Shown: positions 34,655 through 46,930 of the stretch, piece by piece
Layout of the letters: every line of letters begins with the position of its first letter
Numbering within the stretch: the stretch's first letter is position 1
NCBI GenBank assembly: GCA_016808115.1
Contig: JAEQBH010006411.1
Span: 86,244-150,243 of the forward strand
Source: Tetrastigma voinierianum
Taxonomy: Eukaryota; Streptophyta; Magnoliopsida; Vitales; Vitaceae
Length of the DNA stretch: 64,000 bases
Direction of reading: 5' to 3'
Translations under genes and position numbers: made by a program
Notes under the pieces: generated by a model
The model's input: only the letters and a program-made list of their open reading frames with translations
Told to the model about the DNA's origin: nothing
The model's database searches: none

Positions 34655-36056
34655 TGCAGGCCGTCTTTTAAGTATTGTTGAAATTATTCTGAAGTGTAAG
34701 GCGGTGTCATCTGGCTTGTGCCAATCTTGTGTGTGGGAGTCCATAGGTCATTTCCCGCGAGGAATTAGTTTCTTAGGTGATCCTTAGGTTGCTTTCCAAT
34801 AGATGTGTGATTAAGGGTAAAATCCCAGGGGTTGTGATTGATTGATTTATTACTTAGGTCAGCTTAAGGCGTTATACCAAAATAGAAGGCGAATGATAGG
34901 ATCCTTAGGTTTCCACTCACCACTAACTAGGTAAAACCCACCTCTCACTCACAATCTCATCTAAGAGCCATTGATGAATGGTCTTCGATGGGGGATATAA
35001 CTTTAAAAGCTTTTATAAGACAAAGAATAATTTAACTATATCAAACACTTTTCTGTACAGAGAAGATTGAGGATAAAAACTCTTAGTTTGCATTTGAGAT
35101 CAAGCATAACGTGTACCAAGAATCTCTTGTTCACATGTTGATAGAGATGCCAAACTAAGGTTTTGAAATTTTCACAAGTGTTTAATCTAAGTACGAATCC
35201 CATTGAAGCCTGAAAAAGTTGATGGTTGTTACCTTAAAGAGGGTGAGTTTCCCACTTGAATTAGAACCTATCATGGAGGTTTAGAACTCCATTAAGTGAG
35301 GGGAATTGATTCATAATTTCTGGAACACTAATAGTAAACGTGAATGGAAAAATAACTGATTGCAAGGTTGAGATATAAAAAGAAAGAGTCTCTCGATGAT
35401 GAACACGAGTTATCAAAACAAGGCGAAATATTACAATTTCTTAAAAACCCGAATCGGAAGAAAACTAGAAGTACTCTACTGCATCTGAGCCACTGAAAAA
35501 AAATAAGAAAACACTCTAAAGGTTAGAGCGAAACCAGAGATACAAACTCCCTTAATTACTTTTGCCTTAAAAGTGGGCTTAAATACAATTCTCATTAGTG
35601 ATCTCGAGTGGTGTGTTCGAAGGCAGCGTGCCCTTGCAGATTGAAACTCGGCTCAAATCCTGCGGAGATAGCATGTTAGTACGATACAATTAGTGTGGTA
35701 CGATTACCAAAAGTGCTGCTTGGGTACTCAACTGACCTTGAGAATGCCGTACTACTATATTTAATTACGATACCCGATAAGTGTGATGCACAGATACGCT
35801 GCCTCCACATTCGCTCCTCTTCTTTTATGCTTAGCACTGCAGGGGCCTCACGGCGGTTGTACTCGACTAATGTGATCTACAGTTGTTATTTGTAGCTTGA
35901 GCCACTACGTAAATGTGCCTGGGTACATCGAGCAGCCTACACACACATAAAGCGATAGAAAGGTCGAGAAAGCACCTGATACACCACGAAAAGGGAAAGC
36001 GAAATGTGGTGAGGCTTAAAACCCTATATAAATGTCGCGCTTTTATGTATCCAACA
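34655..36056 (-). repeat. 5' LTR of Athila-like element 2 (1,402 bp)
   Basis: TGCAGGCCGTCTTTT to ATCCAACA. Pairs with 24,270-25,621 but differs by many substitutions and small indels, indicating an old insertion. Confidence 0.92.
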
Positions 36057-36061
36057 AATGC
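36057..36061. repeat. Target-site duplication AATGC, right copy
   Basis: Partner of AACGC at 24,265-24,269. Confidence 0.75.
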
Positions 36062-37410
36062 CACCTTGGTGGAATCGAGGGAGGCCTCAGGCCCCACGAT
36101 CTAAGTGAGATTCATCCTCGAGCGAATCTGGCGGGCGTGGAATATCTGCCTGTGCCCGGGAGCGTCAGCGATTTTGATTTACTTTATTGGTGGCTCTTGG
36201 TCGTATCATCACCTCCACGAGGCACGCAGCTCCACCTATGGAGGCTTTGGCTCAGAAGCAGGCGCCTAAGGAGATCATAGATCGCTGACCTTTTTCGCAG
36301 CTTGATGCCGCGAGGCCCTTTACCGATTTGTACCCGGCGCTTTTGCGAGATGCTTGCCTGCTGTGCGGGGCTGAGGGAAAAGGCAAAGTATGCCATCTCG
36401 ACTCCTGCTTCCAGGTAGAGGACCTCTTTGCGAGATGGTTGAAGGCGAGATGATGATTCGCGATCGTAGCTTTTTCGTTGGCGGAATTGGTAAGCTTGTA
36501 ATTGCTGTAGTATTTCTAGCATTAACCACAATCATTTATCGTATCCTAAATATATCCATTCGCGAGTTGTCATTGCTATAAAAGTATAGCCTACGACATC
36601 GGGAGTTCGGTCCCGGGTTTGCGAGATCACGAGAGGCTACGGCCTCTACAGCGTCGGTTATTTCCAGACGAAAAGGCCACGAGTGCTTCCTTGATGGGCG
36701 GAGGCGGGAGGCGAGTTCAGCGTTAGGAGATGGAGGCCTAGGAAACCGTTGAAGGCGGTTCGGGTTAAGAGAGGCCGAGAGATGTCACGACATGAAGCGT
36801 CGATGGCAAAGTTAGATCTTGGCGTGGGCGCGCGGAGTGCAGTGGAATCACGAGTTAGCGGTCGGCTTAGCCGCAGTTTGCTTCAGAAGGCGACAAAGGG
36901 AGTGGCGTTCGGGGCCCAACGGACCTTAGTTTGCTTCGGAAGAGGCTGGGCGAAGGTGGAGGATGAGGTAGCGTCAGCGGGATGAATGAGTTTCTTACTC
37001 CTGGGCTGAAATTGCATGAGAGGCCCGAGGATGTTGGCGAGAAATTCGGCGAGGAGCTCATAAAGAGAAAAAGGTTATGGATGAGAACTTTTGGCCGCCG
37101 GCGGCGTGATCTTCAATCATGGATATGGTTGTTGCGCGCTGCACCTTGACATGCCATGATGAGCGTGATCGGACGGGATGACGAATCGTCAAAGCCACTA
37201 CTCCGAGTTTTCGCAATCCCTCGTGCCCGAGTGCTGCCCTAGGGGTTCATACCACTGATCCTGATGTGGACGTTAGAGAGGCAAGCAAGAGTCATCCAGC
37301 CGTCGAGGTTGGGTTAGGTACCTAGTCAGATTCTCCCGTCATAATAACTGGGGAGGATGAGGAGCCTGACCCCTCAGCGGGAACTAGGGGTTTTTGTTGT
37401 TGTGCTCTGC
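36062..37410 (+). pseudogene. Probable antisense extra ORF of the Tat-like element, second part
   Basis: Directly after the TSD the plus strand reads TLVESREASGP in the frame that leaves the other side of the insertion at 24,264. Further plus-strand open segments include 36,749-36,985 (Lys/Arg and Ala rich) and an acidic end near 37,330-37,385 (ITGEDEEPDPSAG). After that come T-rich runs. No domain was recognised. Frameshifts are frequent. Confidence 0.4.
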
Positions 37411-37583
37411 CTTTCTTGTTATATCCCTAGCTTTCGTTGTCATGCAACTGAGTTTTTTTATTTTATTTTATAAAGGATGTGTTGTTTTGGAAATCTGCTA
37501 GTGATGCTTACCTCTTTTCTTTTTTTTGAGTTAAGTAATTTACTTTGTCTAGTCGGGCAGGCATGGATGGATGACCCAGCAGA

Positions 37584-38065
37584 GCATCAATTGTACTGGG
37601 CTGGATAGGACATCAACCTTCCCCGGACTTAGTAATGAGCCAGTTGGGCATCAACCATGTTGGGTCGGATAGGGCATTAACCATTCCCGGACTTTATAAT
37701 GGGCCAACTATGCATCAACCATACTGGGTCGGATAGGGCATCAACCATTCCCTGACTTTATAATGAGCGGTGGGCATCAGTATCTTGGGCGGATAGGCAT
37801 CAACGTTCGGGACTTGAAAATGGGCCCGATAGGCATCAACCATACTAGGCACGATGGGGTGTCAGGCCCATTCGAGGGCTTAGTAATGAACGGGTTGGGC
37901 ATCCCGATATCTTGACCCGAAGTGGGGCGAATCAAGCATTCGGGCTTAGTAATGAACCGGTTAGGCATCGGCCATACTAGGCGAGGAGTAAGGGTGGCCG
38001 TTCAGGTGTAGTAATGAACCAGGCCCGGGCATTAACCATGGGCGGATAAGGCGTCAACCCGTTTC
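37584..38065. repeat. ~64-bp tandem repeat, eight copies, in the Tat-like 3' region
   Basis: Units begin GCATCAACC or a variant at 37,584, 37,648, 37,712, 37,774, 37,833, 37,899, 37,965 and 38,029 (periods 59-66). Each holds CGGATAGGGCATCAACC and TTAGTAATGAGCC-like blocks. Tandem arrays in this position are a known trait of Tat-lineage elements. Confidence 0.9.
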
Positions 38066-38599
38066 TTGGAAGGCTTTGATAATTAAAATTTGAAATGAAA
38101 ACATGGTTAGGGTGAATCAACCTTTTTATTGATAGTATGCATTGAGGTGCACAGCATTCCACATTCTGAAATGCAGTGTTCGGAGTCTGAACATCTAGTG
38201 CATGAACGGACTCGTAGGCTCGTATTCTGATATATGGATTCCCGGTTAAATTTGAAACTTTTCAGGACATTTGGATCGGCTGTGTTCTCGAAAACCTTTC
38301 TTAGGACTAGGTTCCACTGTTTGGAACACTTCCGTAGTTTGACAAAGCTTGTTGTACAAGGTTGTGATGGCGGGGTGGTAAGGCTACTATTCGCCTAGCG
38401 GTACATCTACCGTGGATTCGTGCCGTGTCAAGTCCTTAACTATAGACTCTTGTACTCAGCGCTCGAGCACGCTAGTTCGAGACATAGGCATCTGCAGGTC
38501 CACGTAGGGGTTATGTCTTCCATCCGTAGGTAGAATGCACGAGGGGATCACAGCCAGGAGTTGGTCTTCTAGCCGATGGATTCTGTAAGCCTAGAGAAC

Positions 38600-39240
38600 C
38601 CTAGGGATTAAATCTGCCCATTGCCTTCATTTGAATCTAAATAGTTTCTTCAATGCGATCAATAGGGTTTGTTGAAGCCTACTAGTAGATTGCTTTGAAG
38701 ATCTGGGAGTGGAGTATAGATTCTTTATTTTCAACTCATGGCAGAAATTTTTGTAGACCCGGCTATCAAATTGGGGCTCGTTGTCTGATATAATTGACTG
38801 GGGAATACCGAATCGGCAAACGATATTCTTCTAGATAAACTGAGTGACATCCTTGTCTTTGATTGATGCGAAAGCCTCGACCTGCACATCCATTTCTTTG
38901 AAGTAATTTAGTGGCTACAGCAACGACTTCCTCCAGGCGAGAGCGATAGGGAGTAGTCTACTATATCAATTCGCGATTGAGTGAAAGGCCATGGGCTTGG
39001 GGTCATTAGATCTTGATAGAGCGAGCAATCATAAGGCGGGAGCTTACCATTGTAGGTCACATTTTTCGCCGCGTAATCGATGTGTCGGATTTCGCCAGTT
39101 GGTCGATAATATCCACGAGTGTGGGCCACATGTGCAGTTCTACTGCACGGATGATTGCCACATACCCTTCTTACTGACTCAGCCCTGACACATCACGGCC
39201 TGCTTTCATTAGTTAACATTCGAGATATGGCCCGCCTAGG
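38600..39240 (-). pseudogene. Integrase of Tat-like element
   Basis: Core blocks on the minus strand: WPFTQSRIDIV (about 38,970-39,000), then a long stretch (38,650-38,880) with ASIKDKDVTQFI, NIVCRFGIPQSIISDN, PQFDSRVYKNF and LKIKNLYSTPR. The D of SDN is one of the three catalytic acidic residues. The match is typical of the Tat lineage. Stops and one lost segment upstream. Confidence 0.88.
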
Positions 39241-39449
39241 GATTGTTTGAACAGATGCCCATCGATCAAGGAAAATTTGGCATACTGGATTCGGACACTT
39301 TGTGGGCACTTGTCCCTTTTCGTTAAAAGAGTACATTGATATACTACGCATAGGGTCTATCTAGGAGGAGGTTTCGCCCACGGCTTACGGATAATGGTAT
39401 CGAGAATGGGTGATGGCAAATGACCAAATATTGTTTGTTATTAGTAGAG

Positions 39450-39900
39450 GCATGACCATGGCGGAAATTAAGGTGTGGCACTAGTGGTTGTAGTAGATGT
39501 GCTCTAGCTTCCAAGCAGAAAAACTACCCAAGCGTTGTTTAACCAGGGTTACATACTTTGCCATTCGGGGATCCTAGGATTCATATTCTACGTTTACCTG
39601 CCCTACCACCAATTGGGAATCACTTCGAATTATGAGCTTATTAGCTTATATCGCGTATTTCGGCCACAGCTAGAGATGGCTTCATATTACGATTCGATTG
39701 TTATGACGGTGAAGCCTAATCGGGATTGCCTTGCTTTCCAATCTGTCTACTGTGAGTATTTTAGTTGTATGATGATATGGCTCAGTGCATCGAGACCTTA
39801 AATGCCTGCGAGAGTCCGCAGTTAAAGCGTATGGAGGCGTATTTAGGTTTGGGGTTTATGCTGGGAAGTACACCATAGCTATCCCTTCTTGTCAACTTGA
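39450..39900 (-). pseudogene. Archaeal-type RNase H (aRH) of Tat-like element
   Basis: Blocks readable on the minus strand: LGFTV at about 39,725, a strand with DPRMAKYVTLVKQRLGSF (about 39,530-39,570) and WKLEHI. This is the second RNase H that marks the Tat lineage, lying between the gypsy RNase H and integrase. Frames are broken. Confidence 0.7.
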
Positions 39901-39949
39901 CATCTACGAATCTGGTATTCGCTTAGTTCGGCTAGCGTGAGCCATTCTC

Positions 39950-41430
39950 GGATAAATTAGGGCTTGTGAATAGTGAGCGGAGGAGGTTGGTTGCTCCTGA
40001 TAGGTTGTGCTTGAAGGTCTGAGGCGAGAAGTTTCTTGGTAGTTTGCTGCAGAGAAGCTAAAACAACTGCTCAAGATGGTGTATCTAGTTTAACGTTGGC
40101 TAAGGACTTGTGTGAAGAACCCTAGCCTGCACTTCTTCCCTCCTTGGCGCTAACAGGCAGGGGCACCACTCCAGCTGTGACGTCAGAGGCGCTAGACAGA
40201 CGAAGAATTAATGCCATGGCTTGGGTGCGAGGATTGGAGGGGTTTCACTAGATATTGCTTGATTTCCATAAAGGCTTTAATCACACTCATCATTCAGTGG
40301 CAGTTAAGCTCCATAGGATGGCGAAGAGCTGGCTTTAGGTGATGCCAGGCAGAGATGAGACGCCCGGGCGGCCAATGACGGTGAGCTGCATGCCCCTTTT
40401 CTAGGGAGTTGGCGAAATTACAGGGATTCTAGGATGGCTTTAATTTGGTAGGGTTATTCTATCCTTTGGGGTCACCATGAAGCCTGAGGCCCAGGCCGCG
40501 TGACCCAGTGCACTTTGATGGGGATTTAAGTTTCATGTCGTATGCTGCGAGAGTTTGAAGCTACTTAGATGTATAGCGTAGTGCAGGCGCCTGGGACTAC
40601 CAACATATCGTCAGTATACCTCCATGGTTTACCAATGTGCTTTAAACATCTTGGTACCCAGAGTCTCTAATAAGTTACCTGACATTCTTTAATCGAAGCG
40701 GCATTACATTATAGCGGAAGAAGAGTCCGTGTAATGGGGGTGATAAGCTGATTTTCATCCAGGTGGAGTACATAGGGATTTGATGGTAGCCAGAAGCATC
40801 GGAAAGGCAAACATCCATGCTGGTGTGGTCGATAATCGGTCTATATCTGCCGGAATTAAAGGGAAGGTATCTTTAGAGCGTGCGTCGTTGAAGTCGGTAT
40901 AAAGTCTACGCAACACTTTCAGTTTACCACCTTTCTTTGGTACCACCACTACATTAGCTAACCATTCTAGATACTTGATTTCTCTGATGAACCATGCTTT
41001 GAAAAGGTTATCTACCTCAGCTTGAATAACCTAGTGGTGGTATGGGTGGAAACGCCTTACCCTTTGTCTGATCAGCCTGGTAGACGGGGCGACATTCAGC
41101 TTATGAGAAGCATGCGTGGGGCTAATGCCAGTCATGTCCGAGTGGATCAAGGCGAATACATCGATGTTACGAGAAAGCACATCATGGGTTGTTCTTTTTC
41201 CTCTTCGAGGACCCGAGGGGGCGACATAAGTGTGTTTATCAGGCTCGCCCGGAGTATTGATTCGAGGATCCATAGCGGTGTTCCTTGTCCTCCGTCCTGC
41301 TGGGCGTGAGGCATGATTTCTATTTTGGAAACTAGGTCTCAGAGGTCAGATTGTTGAAGCTTTCATCTTTCTCACGCTCCTGTACCGACAATTGATAGCA
41401 TTAGTGAGCTGCTAATTGACACTTTCCCGG
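39950..41430 (-). pseudogene. Reverse transcriptase and RNase H of Tat-like element
   Basis: A fingers/palm segment at 40,755-40,949 reads VVPKKGGKLKVL and KDTFPLIPADIDRL. A Y-x-DD-M-L active-site remnant lies at about 40,601-40,617, with a small deletion before the two Asp codons. Upstream, 41,031-41,273 has GEPDKHTYVAPS, RNIDVFAL and GISPTHASHKLN, the conserved protease-RT junction. The gypsy-type RNase H after the palm is not clearly readable. Confidence 0.8.
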
Positions 41431-41900
41431 GAGGGGTTAATCATAGAGCCTTGTGGTTGGAGTGGCCCGATTGTTTGATGGTAGGTTAAGTCTTTGCTTT
41501 CGCATGGCATGCGGCCGGGCCAACCAGCGATGGCATTGTATATGGCCCCGAACCGATGACTAAGAATAAGACTTCAGCGATGTATTTGCTGTGATGGGAG
41601 AGCAATATCACCCGTGGTTAGCGTGGTTGCCCGATCGTCAGGAAAAAACTATATTATTGAGTTTATTAAAGTGAGACTTTCATTACCTAAAGAAATTTGG
41701 AAGTTCGCGTGGTGACCCTTCGAGTCGACAAAGCGCTACGTATTGCATCAAGGTGGTAATACATAAAAAGTAAGCAAGTGCATAAAGTGGTGTGGAGTGA
41801 TGACCACTGAGCGGGTTAATGGGAGGGAAAGGATATGGGTAAATCATAAGCTGCACTACTACTCCCAGGTATTGATGGTGGCATCAGTTGAATTATGCTG
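41430..41900 (-). pseudogene. Protease remnant of Tat-like element
   Basis: A YNAIAGWPG-like box at about 41,500-41,540, followed by TYHQTI, corresponds to the conserved YNAIxGRP end of Tat protease. The catalytic site upstream is not readable. Confidence 0.55.
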
Positions 41901-43732
41901 TTACTCATGTAGCTTTCTCCTCTAGTGCCGGATTGATCTGGGTGTCGGTAGTACTTGACCATATATGGTGATGGTGGAAGTTTGGGGTTCGGATGGGAGC
42001 TTTGGTGGCGCATTAATCTTTCAGGCTAACTGGAGTGGTTTACGCTCTGCTGGTGTTCGAAACCGAGATATTGCCACGATCAGTTTCTCTACTAGGAACT
42101 TCGAGGAGGTTCGGCATCGATTAGTTCATGCTCATAGTCCGATCGTAGTGCGGCAGAGATCGATTGCGTTACTCGGGGATGGTGGTTAAGGTGCGGGCCA
42201 GGAAGGCTCAAAATAAGGGTGATCAGGATGAAGGGAGGGAACTGTTGTAGGAGATGTTCAGAGGGGTGAAATGGGGATGTTCCCTCTTTCATAGATGGCT
42301 CAAGGAGTTCTTTAGTTCTTACCTAGCCCCGCACACGCTCGTTTTCCTTATGGTAGAAGCTTGCTATTTTTGAGAATAATCATTCTTATCTGGGAATTTG
42401 CCGGATATTATCTTCCGGTCTTCGTATTTATCCACGCCCGAATCTATATAGTTCTTCCATTGTCTGGCGGGTCGAAATGCAATTGGAAGAAATGTGTAGT
42501 TGGCGAAGCTTCTTGAAAGTTACGGAGAACTACATGTCTTTGTATGCATCGATTTGCTTCTTGACTTGCCCCGAATCTTGCAGGTGAAATCTGGACAGAT
42601 TCATCACTCCCGCTTGAAGATGGTTTGTATTAGTTGATGCTTTAGCATTGATGGTGCAGAGCATAAATCTCTTTGAAATGAATACAACCCCGCAGAATCG
42701 AGCAGTTGATGGATCCCCTCGGGAGTTTGTGGAACGAATTTAGTCCAGTCCGCGAGTGCAGGCGGGAACACTTTACCTGAAGAAGAGGCGAGTCATTCCA
42801 TGCTCAGGAGATCACATTGCTTTGTTAGGAGAGTATAGCATGTGGTGGAATGCAGTTTGAGGGCCATTATATAGCAAGCGGTGGTACATTTACCAGCGCG
42901 GGGAGGCTCATAACTCGAGATGTCGCGACTGAATGGGGATGACGGCATGTCTCGGGTCACTGGACAACGAGGGGTGCGGGCATATATGGGAGCGGTGCGG
43001 CTACGAGAGGTGGGATACCCGACGGAAGTGATGTTGTTGTATGCCCTAGTCATGTGGATATGTGTTCGAGGGGCGCTCGCTGCGCATTTCCTGCGAGATT
43101 CTCTCAGGAACTGATGGGGCATGCCATTAATGGACCCATTCGGCAGTAGCGGGGCCTCTTCCTTGACCGGCCTCCACATTGTTCTTTGGAGGTGTCAAAT
43201 CCACGGAGCGGGAGCTGCCGGAAATCTTCGTCATCCGACTGCCGGCGTCGTTGTCTTAAGCCCGGACCTTATTTCACTTTGCGCTGATTTTGTTTAGCGG
43301 GGTATAGAATTGTTCTCTCGTTTATTTTCAATTCATTAGCTTCCGGAGGCAAGCCGCGACGGTCGTTTTAACATTTGCGGATGGTCGACCGCGTGCCGCG
43401 ATTCAGCCATTTTATGCGACCTGTTCCTCTGCTTAGCCTCCATATCCTAAAGCTAAGCGAGAGGAATTGATCTTTGAGGATTGATTCAGCTGGGTTCTAT
43501 TTGATCGTAGTGACAAAACTTTGAGAAGTGCAGTGGAGTGATCGAGGAGCTTCGGCTTGAGGATGGGGAGATCATGAAAATGGATGTGAACAAACTAGTG
43601 GATGACTTTTTGCTTGATCGTTCCCACAGACGATGCCGATTACGCAATCTCCTCACAGATTTGGCGTCATTGGATCGTCGGAGCATTAACACCTTCCAGC
43701 ATGTACACCTTGAGGCGATCAGGGAAGCCTGG
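41900..43732 (-). pseudogene. Gag region of Tat-like element, decayed
   Basis: Assigned mainly by position between the 5' LTR and protease. Only short gag-like segments were seen, and no continuous domain. Confidence 0.35.
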
Positions 43733-44284
43733 TGATTGGTGCCGCCTCTCCGTCTCCTAAAGTCAAATCAGGGAATCTGGAGAGTGAAAGAGTCAGGCTT
43801 TTTTTAGTCAAGAATCGCGTACCTTCTTTGTTGTGATTTATGTTTCGCCAATGGAGGGAGGAGAAGATGATCCATTTTTCATGGAAAGTAGGTGATTTCC
43901 TTCGAAAGAAAGGGAGGGGAAGGGAGGCGTTTTTATGCTTCATGACACAGTGCTTCCCTTTTTGGTATGCAGCCAGCCACAACTTGTGCCCCAAGAGTGT
44001 TTTACCACCACCTCCAAAGCAGGTTCATATGTGTGGCCCGGGCGTCTTTGGGGCGAGGAGATCGGTAGGGTGATGCTTAGCTGACCGTCTTCTTAGAAAC
44101 GGTTTTCGACTAGGGGTAGAAATAGTTCCTAGATAAGGGAGGATAAATGCAGGCGTTGTGTCCATGGCGGTGGAGGCGATACTTGAACTGGCTTTGCTGC
44201 AGGACTTCCTGCGGGTAAAGATGTTTTTGAGCCTGTGTTTGGACCTGATGAATGATAGAACTGGCTCTGGGCCTGGTACCCACA
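43733..44284 (-). repeat. 5' LTR of Tat-like element (552 bp)
   Basis: Begins TGATTGGTGCC and ends CCCACA. Aligns with 21,005-21,536. A 'cttttttagtcaagaat' block and CTAGGGGTAGAAATAGTTCC are shared with the left LTR. Confidence 0.85.
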
Positions 44285-44974
44285 AAAAGTTGTAAAATCA
44301 AAGCCCCACGTTAAAACTTTTCTCCTTAAGTGGGAAAATTGAATAGGAATGGGAAATTCCTCCAAGAAAACAAGTCAAACCTAAAGGGAAAATACAACCT
44401 TTTTCAAATTATAGAAATTCCAACTCCAAATGATGGAATTCCCATTTCAGGGTTATTAGTTACGGGTTTAAAACATGGAAGACACAATTTTCTAAAGAAA
44501 GGAGAAAAAGCGTCTGAAGAATTTCTCACCTTTTCCCTCTACTGCTCTGCTGCATTTCTCCTCCCAGATTCACTAGTTTGGGAAGTGCTTTACTCAACAT
44601 GATCTTAATCATTTTCCAAATTGTTTCTTAATAAATGTATAGAAAGAAAAAAAGTGGGAAAATTCTAGAGTTTGGAGTTCGAAAATAACCCTTTAATAAA
44701 ATAAAAAATTTCATTTTAGGCGGCTTATAAAACTTTGTTTCAAAATATCTTTTGATGAGAGATGTTTAGATTTTTTTATTTTTAAAATTTAATTTAGAAA
44801 TTATGATTTCATTTTTAAACTAAAATTGTAGTTATAAACTGAGGTTTTAGTTCAAAAATGAAATTATAATTTCTCATTAAGATTTTAGTTAAAAAATGAA
44901 AACATAGTTTCTAACCATGGCTCCTAACTTGTATAAAAAAATTAAATAAAATTAAATATCTTTCTTATACAGTA
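44285..44974. other. Intergenic with an inverted repeat
   Basis: A 90-codon plus-strand ORF (44,330-44,602) has no recognised relatives. An inverted repeat has arms at 44,796-44,825 and 44,845-44,874 (28 of 30 bases pair), and a third, direct, copy of the second arm starts near 44,884. Confidence 0.5.
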
Positions 44975-46229
44975 TAAGCGCAACTCCAGCAGTGGAGCGA
45001 AAAGCTAAATATAGATGCTAAATTGAAAAAAAAGCCGACTCGGCGTGCAGGAAGCGATAATAGAGCAAAAATAATATTGATGAGCAGTGATTTATATATA
45101 TATGGGCAAATATAGTTTATCCAGCATTCAGCCGACTAAAAATAATTGGAAACACTCTACCCCCTCATTTTATAACCTTACGTTGGAGGCTGGGGTAAAA
45201 ACTAAACCAAAAAAGAAATTTGGAAAAGTATTCTCCTTCCAAGGAGATTCTCTAACATTACCGAACACACTCGTGAACCATTTTGAAATCTAACATTTGA
45301 AACAAATTTCAATAAATAGAGAAGACGAGAAGCTTGATTTTTCATATCGATTTTGCGGTCGGGAAATCTCAAACGCGATTGAAGCATGAGGAAGAAGGAG
45401 AGAAGAAGCCCGACCTTAGTCGTCGTCGCGGAAATTCATAGCGTGCAGTAAGGTCGACCGCGAATCACGGAATCATTCGCGAATCCCTTGTCGTCGGCCG
45501 CAGCTCGCTTATCGGTCGAATCGATCCGACCATCATTTTTAACTCGACATCATGCGAAGATCTTGATCCAAGCGAAAAGTTGCCAAGGCTAAGCGACGCA
45601 TTTTCCCCCTCCCACTTGCTATATGGCTGGAGCAGACAGGTTCCTCATTTGGGCATGAAATTTGAGTGGCTTGTTTTATCGTTTCATTTTTATTTATTTT
45701 TAAATACATAACAAAAGAAGTCATTTTGAATAAGCGGTCCAAAGCTGTCGTTTTGAAGCAGCTATCACTAACAGCGGCGTTGTTTTGGGGATATGAGGAT
45801 TTGCTCCCAGCGATGCCATTTTGAACCCGATTTTGGCTCCAGCAACATCGTTTTGTATGAGCAAAATTCAAAAAAAATACTTGCAGGCAGAAAGCAGCGT
45901 CGTTTTGAAACCAAAAAAACAACGACAGATTTTGGCCCAAACCCATTTTTGCCAAATAATTAGCCTCTGAAATATTTTATCAACTTCTAATTAGTTTCAA
46001 TTTATAATATTATAAATAAAATAAGATTAATAAATTTAAAAACCATAAATCATATTTTTAATGAATAATTTAAAATACAAATTTAAATATAAATGTTTTA
46101 TGATATAAGTAATTTATTTATTGTCATTAACATACATATCTTTCATTGAATATTCCATTAACTATTTTAAAATAATTTGTTTTATTAAATTTCCACATAT
46201 GTTATTCATACTTAATTTAGTTTGATTTG

Positions 46230-46930
46230 TAGCGGAAAATGGCATCTCCTCCTAATGCGGGGGTAGGCGGGAAAATCTTTTCTTGAGTAAGGGAAGACGT
46301 GTACTTGTGCATATCTTGGATGACCATAACCCAAGATCCGGTGATCGGTATTGGGCAACCAATGTCAAAGTTTTGGGATCGAGTGATGGGCAAGTTTTTG
46401 GAGACCAATGTTGGAGTTGACCCACCACGGACTTTATGTTCTATACAAAATCGATGGGATAGATAAAGACATTTATTGGCCTGCAAAATGGCATTGGATA
46501 CCTCGTGATAGCAAATGAGCCCTTGAAATTAGACTAATATCACTTGCCAAACGAGATTGAGTCCCATCTATTGTTATAATTTTCTTTCAAATATATTAGA
46601 AATTTATTTATTTCTAATTTTATTTTTAACGATGTGTCTGAGGGTTATGAATATGTTTCAAGCGGATATTTAGGAGTCCATGGTTATGATCTATTTGTTG
46701 GGAGGGTACTTAAATAAATGATAAGTGGATGTGATTATACATAAAGCAACCCTAGGCCCGCTCCACATTTATGAGGGAACTCATGATACACTTGTATCTC
46801 TTGACTCGATCAAGATCCATATAAATGATACAACAGATAGCTCTCCCGAGGGAAGAGACCCTCGGGGAAGAAAAGAAACTAAAAGCTGACGAGGAAAAGT
46901 AAGAGCGAGTCCAATAGATATAGTAATTTC
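46230..46930 (+). pseudogene. PIF/Harbinger ORF1 (Myb/SANT-like) remnant
   Basis: Plus-strand pieces include a VIGIGQ-like segment followed by a QSFGIE-WASFW remnant (about 46,330-46,400), a TLCSIQNRWD-like block (about 46,430-46,455, frameshifted) and a basic/acidic Lys-Glu-rich tail near 46,870-46,910. This matches the Myb/SANT-like ORF1 protein that helps the transposase bind element ends. Stops in every frame. Confidence 0.6.

Larger units (their letters stand above)
24270..36056 (-). mobile_element. Athila-like Ty3/gypsy element 2, full length
   Basis: Two LTRs (24,270-25,621 and 34,655-36,056), a polypurine tract, a degenerate tRNA-Asp primer site and the order gag, protease, RT, RNase H, integrase, extra 3' ORF on the minus strand define a complete 11.8-kb element. 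It lies inside the 3' region of the Tat-like element with an AACGC/AATGC duplication. Every coding part has stops and frameshifts, and the RT active site is lost, so it is an old, inactive copy. It belongs to a different family from element 1: the LTRs and the extra ORF start differ. Confidence 0.9.
21005..44284 (-). mobile_element. Tat-like Ty3/gypsy element, split by Athila-like element 2
   Basis: Similar LTRs lie at 21,005-21,536 and 43,733-44,284. Between them, on the minus strand, are gag (poorly kept), protease, RT, an archaeal-type RNase H, integrase and a long 3' region: the order of the Tat lineage. The element is interrupted at 24,270-36,056. Without the insert it is about 11.5 kb. 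A 64-bp tandem repeat and a likely antisense ORF occupy the 3' region, both known features of Tat-lineage elements. LTR outer ends are accurate to a few bases; a TSD could not be confirmed. Confidence 0.85.

Noticed and set aside
45539..45955. 138-codon minus-strand ORF
   Set aside because: Lies in a non-coding part of the PIF/Harbinger element rich in repeated CGTTTTGA phrases; no relatives recognised.
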